A stretch of DNA of 64,000 bases from CAVVSQ01 sp963848825 (GTDB lineage Bacteria; Planctomycetota; Planctomycetia; Gemmatales; Gemmataceae), in the NCBI GenBank assembly GCA_963848825.1, contig CAWKFA010000010.1, positions 372,001 to 436,000 on the forward strand, written 5' to 3'. The position numbers were made by a program, and so were the translations under genes. Below are positions 36,753 through 45,870 of the stretch, piece after piece. How positions within the stretch are numbered: the stretch's first letter is position 1; each line of letters begins with the position of its first letter. Below the pieces are notes generated by a model. The model searched no databases. It was not told the origin of the DNA and saw nothing but the letters and a program-made list of their open reading frames with translations.

Positions 36753-39150
36753 GGACTGTCCTGGCGCATCATGTCTTCGAGGCAATAGATAACGGCCCGG
36801 CCACTGGCAACGTCGCCGATGCCGGCGCCGACGTAGATTTGGCGATGCTCGGCAGTGCCGACACGGCTCAGCGCAATTTTGGGAGCGGCCGAGAGGTGTG
36901 GCTTTCTATCGGTCAGGTTGTAGGTCCACTGGACGGCGCCAGTAGTCGGATCGAGGCAACAGATCTTGCCGGCGGAGCCAACCCCCAGCACGCTTTTGGT
37001 GTCGCCACACCACTGCGCCAGCGCGGGCGCGGCCACCACCGGTGAATCGACGTTCGTTTTCCAGCGCAGGTCGCCCTTCTTGCGGTCTACACAATGAACG
37101 TGGCCATCGCGGCAACCGACATAAGCGCTGGCCGCATCGACGGCCGGTTGATCGATGACGCCGTTGGCCAGCTTGTAGCGCCAAAGCTCACTGCCCGTTT
37201 TGGCATCGCAACACACCAGGGCGCCGCTGGCCTGGCCCTTGGCGTCCTCAAAGATGTCGCCGGTCCCGGTGCCGATGAATACTTGCCCACTCGAAAGCAC
37301 CGGCGGTCCCCAGGCCGCGTGAGGCATCGGCGTCTTCCACAATAACTTGCCAGTGGGGCAGTCGAGACAGAATAAGGCCGTCTCGCCCGGATCGGTGTCG
37401 AGCTTATTGCGGTCGATGCCTGTGGCCGCATAGAGCCGTCCACCCGCCGCCGTGGGCCCGGCGCCAAAGCGCAGCAGCCGTCCCTTGTAACCCGGATCGG
37501 GGAAGCGCCACAGCTCTTTGCCCTTATCGGCACTGACGCAATAGAGGCCTTCATTCCCGGCGCCGAAATAAACTTTACCGAGCGCGACGGTCGGACTGGA
37601 CTCGGTTTGTCCCTGCGTTGGAAAACTCCATAACTGCTTGCCCGAGGCAGCGTCCACGCACCATAGCTTACAGTTCGCGTCGTCATGAAAGCCTTCACCG
37701 AGATAAACACGTCCTTCCGCCACGCAGGGTGAGGAGATCATGTTTTTGAGCTCGCCACCACCCATAAACTTCCAGAGTTCGCGGCCCGTGGCGCGATCGA
37801 GGCAATAAAGTGTGCCGACATTGAAGCCCGGGCTGGCCGCGGCAGCGTAAACACGGTCGCCGTCGATAAAGGGCGCTGCCACGAAGAGGCCTCTGTCACG
37901 AGCCTGAAACTCCCAGCGTAAGCCCACGAACTCCGCACCGCGCCCATTGAGAGTGCCCGTTTCGAGCTCACCCGCGACATTTCTGGCGGCGGTCCAGGTC
38001 CAGGCCGCGATGCCGAGGTGCGCCAGCAGCACGAAACTTAACATCACACCCTCGGTGGAGAGGCCGGGATTCAGGGAACGAGGAAACAAGTTGGCGCGTG
38101 CCAAATGAACGACGGTTCCGCCGGCGATGCCACAGGCGCAGGCGAAGAGAAGAAAATCGGAAACATCGTAGGTGGGTGACGCCAGCGCCAGCCACAGTGC
38201 GACACCGCCGCAGACGACCGTGAGCGTGCCGAGCACCATGGTCTCGGTCCGCCAGGGGGTCTGCACGGCCCCCGCGCCGAGCGACAGGTTGGCCACTTGC
38301 CGGCCCAGGCCCACAGAGTGCCGAGGAAAACAATCAAGGTCAGGGCGCACCACAGGCCGGCCTCCGATCCCCACCAGCGCCCGCGCCAGTGCGCACCCTG
38401 CCAAAGGAAAAGCAAAAAAAGACTGCTGTTCAGACTTACGACGGTGAGGAAGGCCAGCCATTGCCGAAAAAGCACGAACACGCCGCCAAAAAGCGTGGGA
38501 AAAAGAATGGCCAGGATCGCCAGCGGCGCCCCGAAGGTGACGGTGGGAATCACGCCAAATAATGGGCCATGCGCCGCTCTCTTGGCCTCTGGACCGAAAC
38601 CAGGTTGTGTGTTGGCGTCAACAGCAGGCGGCATCTTCTTGCCAGCCAGGCAATCAATAACAAGCTGACGAAGGTCCCCGGCCGTGCCGTGGTAAGTTTG
38701 CCGGAGAACCGGTTCGCCCGATAACAGGGACCAGACGGTGCGCTCGTTATCCACGCGGTCGCCAACGATGTGAAACCAGGAACCCCTGGTGAAGCCGTAA
38801 CCGATATATTTTTCCCGGTCCAAAATAAAAAGGACCACCGTTTCATTGAGTTGCAAACGCTTCAAGAGCGGCGGAACATAATTTTCGTTGTTGGCCTTCG
38901 GGTCGAGTTTCACGACCACGGGCAGACGACGGCCGGGCAACTTGCCCTTCAGATCTTCCTGTATTTCCAGAACGAGCGCCGGTTTTTCAGGGAAGAGCTT
39001 ATCAATCTTCGCGATGCAGATGAATTGACTATCGTTGAGAAAGACTTCCAGCGGTCGAGCGATCTTGATCACGGCAGCCGTGGGCGGAGCCAGCAAGAGC
39101 AGGACACCGACGGCCAGCGTTAGCGCCAAGGGTAGATAACGACGGGTCAT
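36749..39150 (-). CDS. Membrane protein with PQQ-like beta-propeller, one frameshift
   Basis: About 800 residues. A signal peptide or helix (LPLALTLAVGVLLLLAPPTAA) is followed by a soluble domain of about 170 residues (FLNDSQFICIAKIDKLFPEK, LNETVVLFILDREKYIGYGF). Five or more membrane helices come next, then a C-terminal propeller. Propeller blades show the PQQ/BamB pattern: GTLYCLDRATGRELWKF, CKLWCVDAASGKQLWSFP, EGLYCVSADKGKELWRF, ALFCLDCPTGKLLWKTP, GALVCCDAKTGSELWRY, GHVHCVDRKKGDLRWKT and KICCLDPTTGAVQWTY. The first frame (39150 to about 38300) breaks within GGGCCTGGGCCGG and the next resumes with QVANLSLGAGAV. It overlaps and probably co-expresses with the dikinase gene downstream. Confidence 0.75.
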
Positions 39151-39543
39151 AACAAAACCTCGCAGCCAGGCTGTCAGGAGATCGCCGCGCCAATTGTGTA
39201 GGTGCTATCTTATTGTCCTTTGCAGTCCCCGTGGGGCAGCCTGGCAAGGCGTCGTGAAAAACTGCCGGCGCGGATGCGCGTTACGCGCGCGACGCGAAGC
39301 CGGCAACGTGGCCAAGACGATGTTCAAGGTGACCTTTTTTGTCAGATAGCCCCTGCCCCGCTGTCACTTTGGCAGCAGCCCAATTATGTCAGCAGCACGT
39401 CGTCTGCTGCAAGTCCTTTATTTAACATGCATTAAGGCAATCCAATCTCTTGGCACAAACGTTGCTAGAGGGAAGGACTTCCAAAAGGGAGATTCCCTGA
39501 GATTCGTAGCCGGAGTGGATCGACAACGAAAGGAGATGGGTGG
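39151..39543. other. Regulatory region upstream of groEL1
   Basis: A divergent intergenic region between the PQQ gene and groEL1. It contains a GC-rich palindrome (TGCCGGC ... GCCGGCA with an inner GCGCGTTACGCGC, about 39262-39307). A smaller hairpin, GCAGCACGTCGTCTGCTGC, lies near 39392-39411. The sigma-54 promoter is at 39450-39466. I saw no CIRCE element (TTAGCACTC-N9-GAGTGCTAA). Confidence 0.55.
39450..39466 (+). promoter_or_regulatory. Sigma-54 promoter of the chaperonin cluster
   Basis: TTGGCACAAACGTTGCT matches the -24/-12 consensus (TGGCAC-N5-TTGC), with GG and GC separated by exactly ten bases (39452-39453 and 39464-39465). Transcription would start near 39,476, leaving a leader of about 68 bases before the groEL1 ATG at 39544. 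The spacing and near-perfect consensus make chance unlikely. Confidence 0.7.
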
Positions 39544-41272
39544 ATGGGAGCTAAGCAACTGTCTTACAGTGACGAGGCCCGTCAAAAATTGCTCGCGGGC
39601 GTCAGCAAGTTGGCCCGCGCCGTGCGCAGCACACTCGGCCCGCGTGGCCGTAATGCGGTAATCGATAAAGGTTGGGGCAGCCCGACCGTAACAAAAGATG
39701 GCGTCACAGTCGCGGAAGAAATCGAACTGTCGTGCCCCTATGAGAACATGGGCGCTCAGCTGGTGAAAGAAGCCGCCAGCAAGACGAGCGACGTGGCTGG
39801 CGACGGCACGACAACGGCCACGGTGCTGGCCGAGGCTATCTATCGCGAAGGACTCAAAAATATTGCCTCGGGCGCGGACCCGATGGCCTTGACTCGCGGC
39901 ATTCAAAAGGCGGTCGATCGCATCGTCGAGGAATTGCGCCGTTTGGCCGAGAAGATCGACGACAAAGATGACAAGGAAATCACCGAAGTCGCCACCATCG
40001 CGTCCAACAACAACCCGGAAATTGGCAAGAAACTGGCCGAAGCGATGAAACGCGTCGGCGCCTCCAATGGCGTGATCACCGTCGAGGAAGGCAAGACGGC
40101 CGAGACCGAAGTCGTGGTCGTGCAGGGCATGCAATTCGACCGCGGCTACATGTCCCCTCACTTCGTCACGAACCAGGAAACGGTCACGACCGAGCTGGAA
40201 AACCCCTACGTCCTCATCTATGAAGAAAAGATCACGTCCGCCAAGGATTTGATTCCCCTCCTGGAAGCGATTTCCAAGAAGAAAGAGCCGTTGCTCATCA
40301 TCGCGGAAGACATCGAAGGCGATGCCTTGGCGACGCTGGTGGTCAACAAGCTCAAGGGCATTCTGCAAGTTGCCGCGGTCAAGGCACCCGGCTACGGCGA
40401 CCGGCGCAAAGCCATGCTCGAAGACATTGCCACGCTCACCGGCGGCAAGGCGATCTTCAAGGACCTTGGGCTGAAGCTGGAAAGTGTTCAGCTAAAGGAC
40501 CTGGGCCGGGCCAAGAAAATCAAGATCGACGCCGAAAACACGACGATCACCGAAGGCGCCGGCGATGCCAAGGCCATCGAAGGACGCTGCAACTTGATTC
40601 GTCGCGAAATTGAAAGCACCGATAGCGAATACGATCGCGAAAAATTGCAAGAACGTCTCGCCAAGCTCGCTGGCGGCGTCGCTCAACTCAAGGTCGGAGC
40701 GGCCACCGAAACCGAGATGAAGGAACGCAAGGCGTTGTTTGAAGACGCGCTGCACGCCACGCGCGCGGCCATTGCCGAAGGCATCGTGCCCGGCGGCGGC
40801 GTCGCTCTCATTCAGGCTCGCAAAGTTCTCGACAAGTTCACCCTGCAAGGGGATGAGCAACTCGGCGTGCTCTGCTTGCAAAACATCCTTGAGATTCCCG
40901 CACGCATGATCGCGCGAAAACGCGGGGGTCGATGGTACGGTCGTCGTTAACAATATTCGCCGCAGCAAGGAAAAGAACTACGGCTACGACGCCCTGACCG
41001 GAACCTACACCGACCTGCGCAAGGCCGGTATCGTTGACCCGGTAAAGGTGACGCGGAGCGCTCTGCAAAATGGCGCCAGCGTTGCATGTCTGCTGCTTAC
41101 CACGGAATCCCTGGTTGCCGACCTCCCCGTCGAAAAGAAAGAAGGCGGCGGCCACGACGATCACCACGGCGGTGGTGGCGGTGGCATGGGAGGTATGGGC
41201 GGCATGGGTGGTATGGGTATGGGTGGCATGGGCGGAATGGGTGGTATGGGCGGCATGGGAATGGACATGTAA
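39544..41272 (+). CDS. groEL: Chaperonin GroEL, copy 1, one frameshift
   Basis: A 60-kDa chaperonin forming the folding ring with GroES. MGAKQLSYSDEARQKLLAGV starts it, and GAGATE-type motifs such as VAGDGTTTATVLAEAIY and VEEGKTAETEVVVVQGMQFD are intact. The frame stops at 40950 after PARMIARKRGG. Removing one A from the AAAA at 40917-40920 restores IARNAGVDGTVVVNN and continues in the next frame to a stop at 41272. The C-terminus carries a His/Gly-rich linker (KKEGGGHDDHHGGGG) and a long GGM repeat tail ending MGMDM, typical of housekeeping GroEL. GGAG lies before the ATG. First gene of the chaperone cluster. Confidence 0.93.
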
Positions 41273-41412
41273 GTTGATGGGCAGAATGCAGATTTTAGAT
41301 TGCCGGTTGAGAATAGTTTCAATCCACTTTCTGAAATCTGCAATCTGCCTTTGCAATCTCGCATTCTGAAATCTTAAATCAATAACTTTTTTAGATCACA
41401 TGGAGTATGACC

Positions 41413-41727
41413 ATGAGCAAGGAAATCGGTAAGGACCTGAAAGTAAAACCTCTCGATGACCGCGTTGTCGTCGAACCGTTGGAAGCGGAAGAAAAGACAG
41501 CCGGCGGCATTTTGCTGCCCGATTCCGCCAAGCAAAAGCCGCAGCGCGGCCGCGTGTTGGCCGTCGGCCCGGGCAAGATGCTGGATAGCGGCAGCCGGGC
41601 GGTCTTGAATGTTGTCAAGGGTGATGAAGTTATTTATGGCCGCTATGCCGGCAACGACATCACAGTCGATCGCAAGGAAATCAAGATCCTGCGCGAGAGC
41701 GATATTCTGGCCAAGGTCGTGAAATAA
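41413..41727 (+). CDS. groES: Co-chaperonin GroES
   Basis: A 10-kDa lid of the GroEL ring. The 104 residues run from DLKVKPLDDRVVVEPLEAEE through the mobile loop KTAGGILLPDSAKQKPQRGR to KGDEVIYGRYAGNDI and the end SDILAKVVK. I chose the ATG at 41413 because GGAG then lies seven bases upstream; the ATG at 41407 sits directly on the GGAG. It is placed after groEL1 and before groEL2, unlike the usual groES-groEL order. A 140-base gap separates it from groEL1 and 147 bases separate it from groEL2. Confidence 0.95.
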   Translation: MSKEIGKDLKVKPLDDRVVVEPLEAEEKTAGGILLPDSAKQKPQRGRVLAVGPGKMLDSGSRAVLNVVKGDEVIYGRYAGNDITVDRKEIKILRESDILAKVVK

Positions 41728-41874
41728 GTCAGGCGAACGAGCCGTTCCTCCATGCCGATCAGGACGACGTCCGTGGTCTCATCATGAAGCGTGCGGGAAC
41801 GACGCGAGTTTATAAATATTGTGCCGTTAACTAGTAGCATTAGTTAAGAAAATCAAACAGGAGACTAATCCATC

Positions 41875-43491
41875 ATGGCGAAACAATTACTCTATACCGA
41901 CGACGCCCGCAAGAAGTTGCTGGCCGGCGCCGAGAAGCTCGCCAAGGCGGTTGGCAGCACGCTGGGGCCGACAGGCCGCAACGTCATCATCGAGAAAAGC
42001 TTCGGCGGGCCGACGGTTACCAAGGACGGCGTCACGGTTTCCAAGGAAATCGAGCTGGCCGATCCCTTTGAAAACATGGGCGCCAAGCTCGTCAATGCGG
42101 TCGCGCAGAAGACCAGCGACATCGCCGGCGACGGCACGACCACGGCCACCATTCTGGCCCTCTCCCTGTATCAGGAAGGCCTGCGCAACATCACGGCGGG
42201 TGCCAATCCCATGGCGGTGAAGCGCGGCATCGACAAGGCCGTCGAGGCAGCGGTCAACCACCTGGAAGGGCTCTCCAAGAAGCTTTCCAAAAAGGAAGAG
42301 ATGGAGCAGGTCGCCAGCATCAGCGCCAACAACGATCCGGTGATCGGCAAGCTGATGGCCGACGCGTTTGAAAAGGTCGGCAAGGACGGCGTCATCACGG
42401 TCGAGGAAGGCAAAACCTCCGAAACCACGCTGGATTTCGTCGAAGGCATGCAGTTCGACAAGGGCTACATTTCGCCCTACTTCGTCACCAATCCGACGGA
42501 AATGAAGGCCGAGCTGGACAACCCGTACATTCTTATCTTCGAAAAGAAGCTGTCGAACGTTCGCGATATGCTGCCGCTCCTGGAAAAGGTCGCCCAGGCT
42601 GCCAGGCCGCTGCTCATCATCGCCGAAGATGTCGAGAGCGAGGCGCTGGCCGCCCTGGTAGTCAATCGGCTACGCGGCATTCTGCAGGTTTGCGCGGTCA
42701 AGGCGCCCGGCTTCGGCGATCGCCGCAAAGCCATGCTCGGCGACATAGCGGTGCTCACGGGCGGCAACTTCATCAGCGAAGACCTTGGCCTCAAGCTGGA
42801 GAACATCACGCTCGATCAGCTTGGCTCGGCACAGACGGTGCGGGTCGAAAAGGAAAACTGCACGATCATCAACGGTGCTGGCAAGAGGCCCAACATCCAG
42901 AAGCGCATCGAGCAAATTCGCGCCCAGATGGAGCAAACGGAAAGCGAATATGACAAGGAAAAGTTCAGCGAACGGCTGGCGAAGCTCACGGGCGGGGTTG
43001 CCATCCTGCGCGTCGGCGCCGCGACCGAAGCGGACATGAAGCAGAAGAAAGGCCGCGTCGAGGACGCTCTGCACGCGACGCGTGCGGCCGTCGCCGAAGG
43101 CATTCTTCCCGGGGGCGGCGTCGCCCTGATCCGCGCCATCGCCATCGTGGAAGCGCTGGCTGAAAAGCTCAAGGGAGACGAGAAAGCCGGCGCCGAGATC
43201 GTGGCCCGCGCCCTCGAGAAACCGATTCGTCAGCTCGCCGAGAATTCGGGTACGGATGGCGCGGTGGTTGCCGACGAGATCAAGCAGCAGAAACCGAACG
43301 TGGGTTATAATGCCAATACCGGTGAATATGTGGACATGTTCAAGGCCGGTATCGTCGATCCCACCAAGGTGACCCGCAGCGCCTTGCAAAACGCGGCCAG
43401 CATTGCCGGCCTCATGCTCACGACCGAGGTGATGATCACCAAGATCGATGAGGACGACACGAAGTCGCGCGTCTCTGGCGCGATTCGCTAA
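41875..43491 (+). CDS. groEL: Chaperonin GroEL, copy 2, without GGM tail
   Basis: Complete 538-residue chaperonin with an intact frame. GPTGRNVIIEKSFGGPTVTK and IAGDGTTTATILALSLYQ (nucleotide site, D86) are present. The apical segment VEGMQFDKGYISPYFVTNP and the equatorial end YNANTGEYVDMFKAGIVDP are also intact. It ends in KIDEDDTKSRVSGAIR and has no GGM repeat, which is typical of a secondary, specialised or stress-related GroEL. CAGGAG lies ten bases before the ATG. Copy 1 and copy 2 are clearly different proteins, not a recent duplication. The AT-rich stretch before it (TTTATAAATATTG near 41,810) could be a separate promoter. Confidence 0.95.
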   Translation: MAKQLLYTDDARKKLLAGAEKLAKAVGSTLGPTGRNVIIEKSFGGPTVTKDGVTVSKEIELADPFENMGAKLVNAVAQKTSDIAGDGTTTATILALSLYQEGLRNITAGANPMAVKRGIDKAVEAAVNHLEGLSKKLSKKEEMEQVASISANNDPVIGKLMADAFEKVGKDGVITVEEGKTSETTLDFVEGMQFDKGYISPYFVTNPTEMKAELDNPYILIFEKKLSNVRDMLPLLEKVAQAARPLLIIAEDVESEALAALVVNRLRGILQVCAVKAPGFGDRRKAMLGDIAVLTGGNFISEDLGLKLENITLDQLGSAQTVRVEKENCTIINGAGKRPNIQKRIEQIRAQMEQTESEYDKEKFSERLAKLTGGVAILRVGAATEADMKQKKGRVEDALHATRAAVAEGILPGGGVALIRAIAIVEALAEKLKGDEKAGAEIVARALEKPIRQLAENSGTDGAVVADEIKQQKPNVGYNANTGEYVDMFKAGIVDPTKVTRSALQNAASIAGLMLTTEVMITKIDEDDTKSRVSGAIR

Positions 43492-43569
43492 GCTCGGTCG
43501 ATCCGGCATTCAACGCGACGCGGCAATCAGGTAATATCGAATTTCCTGGTTTCCGCGTCGCCTAGTTTA

Positions 43570-43676
43570 CTAGAGCGTTCGAAAAAAAGGGGTCAGACCC
43601 CCTAATACTCTGCGAGAACGTTGAAAACTCTGTTCGCTTCAAAGGGGTCTGACCCCTTTTTTCCGAACGCTCTTAG
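43570..43676. repeat. GGGGTCAGACCCC palindromic element, copy 3
   Basis: Ends CTAGAGCGTTCGAAAAAAA at the left and CCGAACGCTCTTAG at the right. Core GAACGTTGAAAACTCTGTTC matches copy 1. The ends belong to a second subtype (AGAGCGTTCGA in place of AGCAGCCCGTTGA). It separates groEL2 from dnaJ and may end transcription of groEL2. Confidence 0.85.
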
Positions 43677-43700
43677 TCTTCCCCGAACGGAGGGGGATGA

Positions 43701-44847
43701 ATGACCACCAAGCGGTGCTTTTATGAAATCCTGGGTGTCGCCAAAACGGTCAGTGAAGAGGACCTGAAAAAAGCCTACCGCGTATTGGCCATGAAGTATC
43801 ATCCGGATCGCAATTCCGGCGACGAGGAGGCGGCCGTACGGTTCAAGGAAGCCGCGGAGGCCTATGCCGTGCTGAGCGATGCGCAGCAGCGCCAGGTCTA
43901 CGACCGTTACGGTCACGCGGGCCTGAGCGGCATGGCCAACATGCCGGACTTTGGCAATACGCAGTCGATTTTCGATTCCCTGGGCGATCTGTTCGGCGAT
44001 TTCTTTGGCGGCGGGCAGCCGCGGCCGGGGCCCGCAGCGTGGCGAAGATCTGCTGCTGAACGTGGAAATCGAGCTGCACGAGGCCGCCAGGGGCTGCAAG
44101 AAATCGGTCACCGTGCCGCGCAAGGAACAGTGCCCCGATTGCTCCGGCTCCGGTTGCAAAAAGGGGACGCAGCCCGTGGCTTGCCGCCAGTGCAAGGGGC
44201 AAGGCGTGGTGCTGATGAACCAGGGCTTCTTCCGGGTGCAGCAAACATGCCGGGCGTGCGGCGGCAGCGGCGCGGTCATCACGGACCCGTGCCCCACGTG
44301 CGTTGGTCGGGGGCGCATCAGCGTCAAACGAACGCTGGAGGTGGCCATTCCGGCCGGTGTCTTCAGCGATGCGCGCCTGCAGGTTCGCGGTGAAGGGGAA
44401 GCGGGCGCACCGGGAGGGCCGCGCGGCGACCTTTACCTGGAAATCCGCGTCCGCGAGCACCGCATCTTCCAGCGCAAGGACGATCACCTGATCTGCGAGG
44501 TGCCGATAACCTTCAGTCAAGCCGCTCTCGGTGCCGAGATCGAAATTCCAACGCTGGACGGTGTCATCAAGCACAAACTGGAGCGAGGCATCCAGAGCGG
44601 CGATCACCTGCGCGTGCCGAGCAAGGGCATGCCTAACTTGCGTAATGGCCGTCCGGGCGATCTGCTGGTGCTGATCAAGGTGGTGACGCCGCGCGGGCTC
44701 AATAAAAATCAGGAAGAGCTATTTCGCGAACTGGCGGAGATCGACAAGAAAAACGTGTCTCCGGAGCATACCAGCTTTTTGGAAAAATTGAAGGTATTGT
44801 TCACCGGGAAAAAAGACGAGAACGAGACGAAGGAAGGAGGAGACCCC
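43701..44847 (+). CDS. dnaJ: Chaperone protein DnaJ, one frameshift, frame open into grpE
   Basis: Co-chaperone that loads clients on DnaK and stimulates its ATPase. The J domain holds HPD at residues 34-36 (MKYHPDRNSGDEE). A short G/F region (GDLFGDFFGGG) follows. The frame changes at CCGGGGCCC (about 44025-44037) and resumes with RGPQRGEDLLLNVEIEL. Four zinc-binding CxxCxGxG units are present (CPDCSGSG, CRQCKGQG, CRACGGSG, CPTCVGRG), then the client-binding C-terminal domains ending LEKLKVLFTG. No stop codon occurs before the grpE start: the same frame reads through KKDENETKEGGDP into GrpE. A strong AAGGAGG before the grpE ATG suggests separate initiation as well. Confidence 0.9.
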
Positions 44848-45345
44848 ATGAGCGAAGCCAAGGCGGATACCCCGGCGGCAGCCCCCGCGAAGGCGGACGA
44901 GCTCGAGACCTTGCGCAAACAGGCAAACGAGTTTCGCGACCTGGCCCTGAGGACGCGTGCCGAGTTCGAGAACTACCAAAAACGCAACCAGAAGGACCGC
45001 GAACAGGAGCGGCGCTACTGGTACACCCCTTTGGTGCTAGACATTCTCCCCGTGCTCGACAACCTCGAACGCACGCTCGCCGCCGCCAAGCAGGCTGGCG
45101 ACGAAGGCGCCCTCGTCCAGGGGGTGGCCATGGTGCAGGGGCAATTCCTGGAGATGCTCAAGCGGCACGGCATAACCCCCATCGACGCCGACGGACAGCC
45201 CTTTGACCCGAACATCCACCAGGCCGTCATGCAGAAACCGTCGCCCGATCATGAAAGCGGCACGATTCTGCAAGTGCTGGAGCAAGGTTTCATGAACCAC
45301 GATCGCGTGCTGCGGCCGGCCAAAGTCGTCGTCTCTTCCAAATGA
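44848..45345 (+). CDS. grpE: Nucleotide exchange factor GrpE
   Basis: Promotes ADP release from DnaK. From the ATG at 44848 the product has 165 residues. It has an Ala/Lys-rich start, a coiled-coil helix (ADELETLRKQANEFRDLALR, TRAEFENYQKRNQKDREQER), ILPVLDNLERTLAAAK, and the beta head ITPIDADGQPFDPNIHQAVM and FMNHDRVLRPAKVVVSS. AAGGAGGAG lies five bases before the ATG, a strong ribosome site. It is in the same frame as the preceding dnaJ with no stop between, so the native product could be a fusion. Confidence 0.93.
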   Translation: MSEAKADTPAAAPAKADELETLRKQANEFRDLALRTRAEFENYQKRNQKDREQERRYWYTPLVLDILPVLDNLERTLAAAKQAGDEGALVQGVAMVQGQFLEMLKRHGITPIDADGQPFDPNIHQAVMQKPSPDHESGTILQVLEQGFMNHDRVLRPAKVVVSSK

Positions 45346-45393
45346 GCCGTGGCCCAGGGCCGTTAACACTGCAACCGTCCTTTTGAGGTCACC

Positions 45394-45747
45394 ATGCCAA
45401 CCTACGATTATGTATGCGATGCCTGCGGCCATAAGTTCGAAGAATTTCAGTCGATGATGGACAAGAACCTGAAAAAGTGCCCGGCCTGCAAAAAGCCCAA
45501 ACTCCGCCGGCTGATCGGCACCGGCGCGGCCATCATCTTCAAGGGCTCCGGTTTTTATCAGACCGACTACCGGAGCGAATCCTACAAGAGCGGAGCGAAG
45601 GCCGAGGAAAACAGGGCCGCGCCGCCGAAAACGGACGCTGCCGCTACGAACGATACAACCAAAGCGGACGCTCCAGCCCCTGCCGCTGAACCGAAAAAGA
45701 GCAGCGACAGCAAGGGGACGGGGAAAAAGCCCAAGTCGTCCAATTAG
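45394..45747 (+). CDS. FmdB-family zinc ribbon protein
   Basis: MPTYDYVCDACGHKFEEFQS with paired cysteines C8/C11 and C29/C32 (KKCPACKKPKLRRLIG) is the FmdB zinc ribbon. GAAIIFKGSGFYQTDYRS is the conserved segment after it. The rest is a low-complexity Lys/Ala/Pro/Asp tail of about 50 residues. These small proteins are often annotated as regulators, but the function is not established. It sits 48 bases after grpE and closes the chaperone cluster. A clear terminator follows. Confidence 0.9.
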   Translation: MPTYDYVCDACGHKFEEFQSMMDKNLKKCPACKKPKLRRLIGTGAAIIFKGSGFYQTDYRSESYKSGAKAEENRAAPPKTDAAATNDTTKADAPAPAAEPKKSSDSKGTGKKPKSSN

Positions 45748-45835
45748 ATATTCCGATGCAGTCAGGCAGAGGCCAGGACGCAAGCTCCCGTAGTCCCCCA
45801 AATTCGGCCGCTCCTTCGGCCGTTTCCAATAGAGT

Positions 45836-45870
45836 GGAGGCGTGGTTTTTGACCACGCCTCCCTTTTTTT
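45836..45870 (+). terminator. Rho-independent terminator after the chaperone cluster
   Basis: An 11-base-pair stem, GGAGGCGTGGT with ACCACGCCTCC, has a five-base loop and is followed by a run of seven T (45864-45870). It lies about 90 bases after fmdB and fits as the end of the groEL-to-fmdB unit. Confidence 0.85.

Noticed and set aside
39151..39543. CIRCE operator for HrcA upstream of groEL1
   Set aside because: I found no TTAGCACTC-N9-GAGTGCTAA or close variant here or in the groES-groEL2 gap.
40905..40950. Programmed frameshift in groEL1
   Set aside because: There is no slippery heptamer with downstream structure. A single extra A in AAAA explains it, and similar breaks occur across the window.
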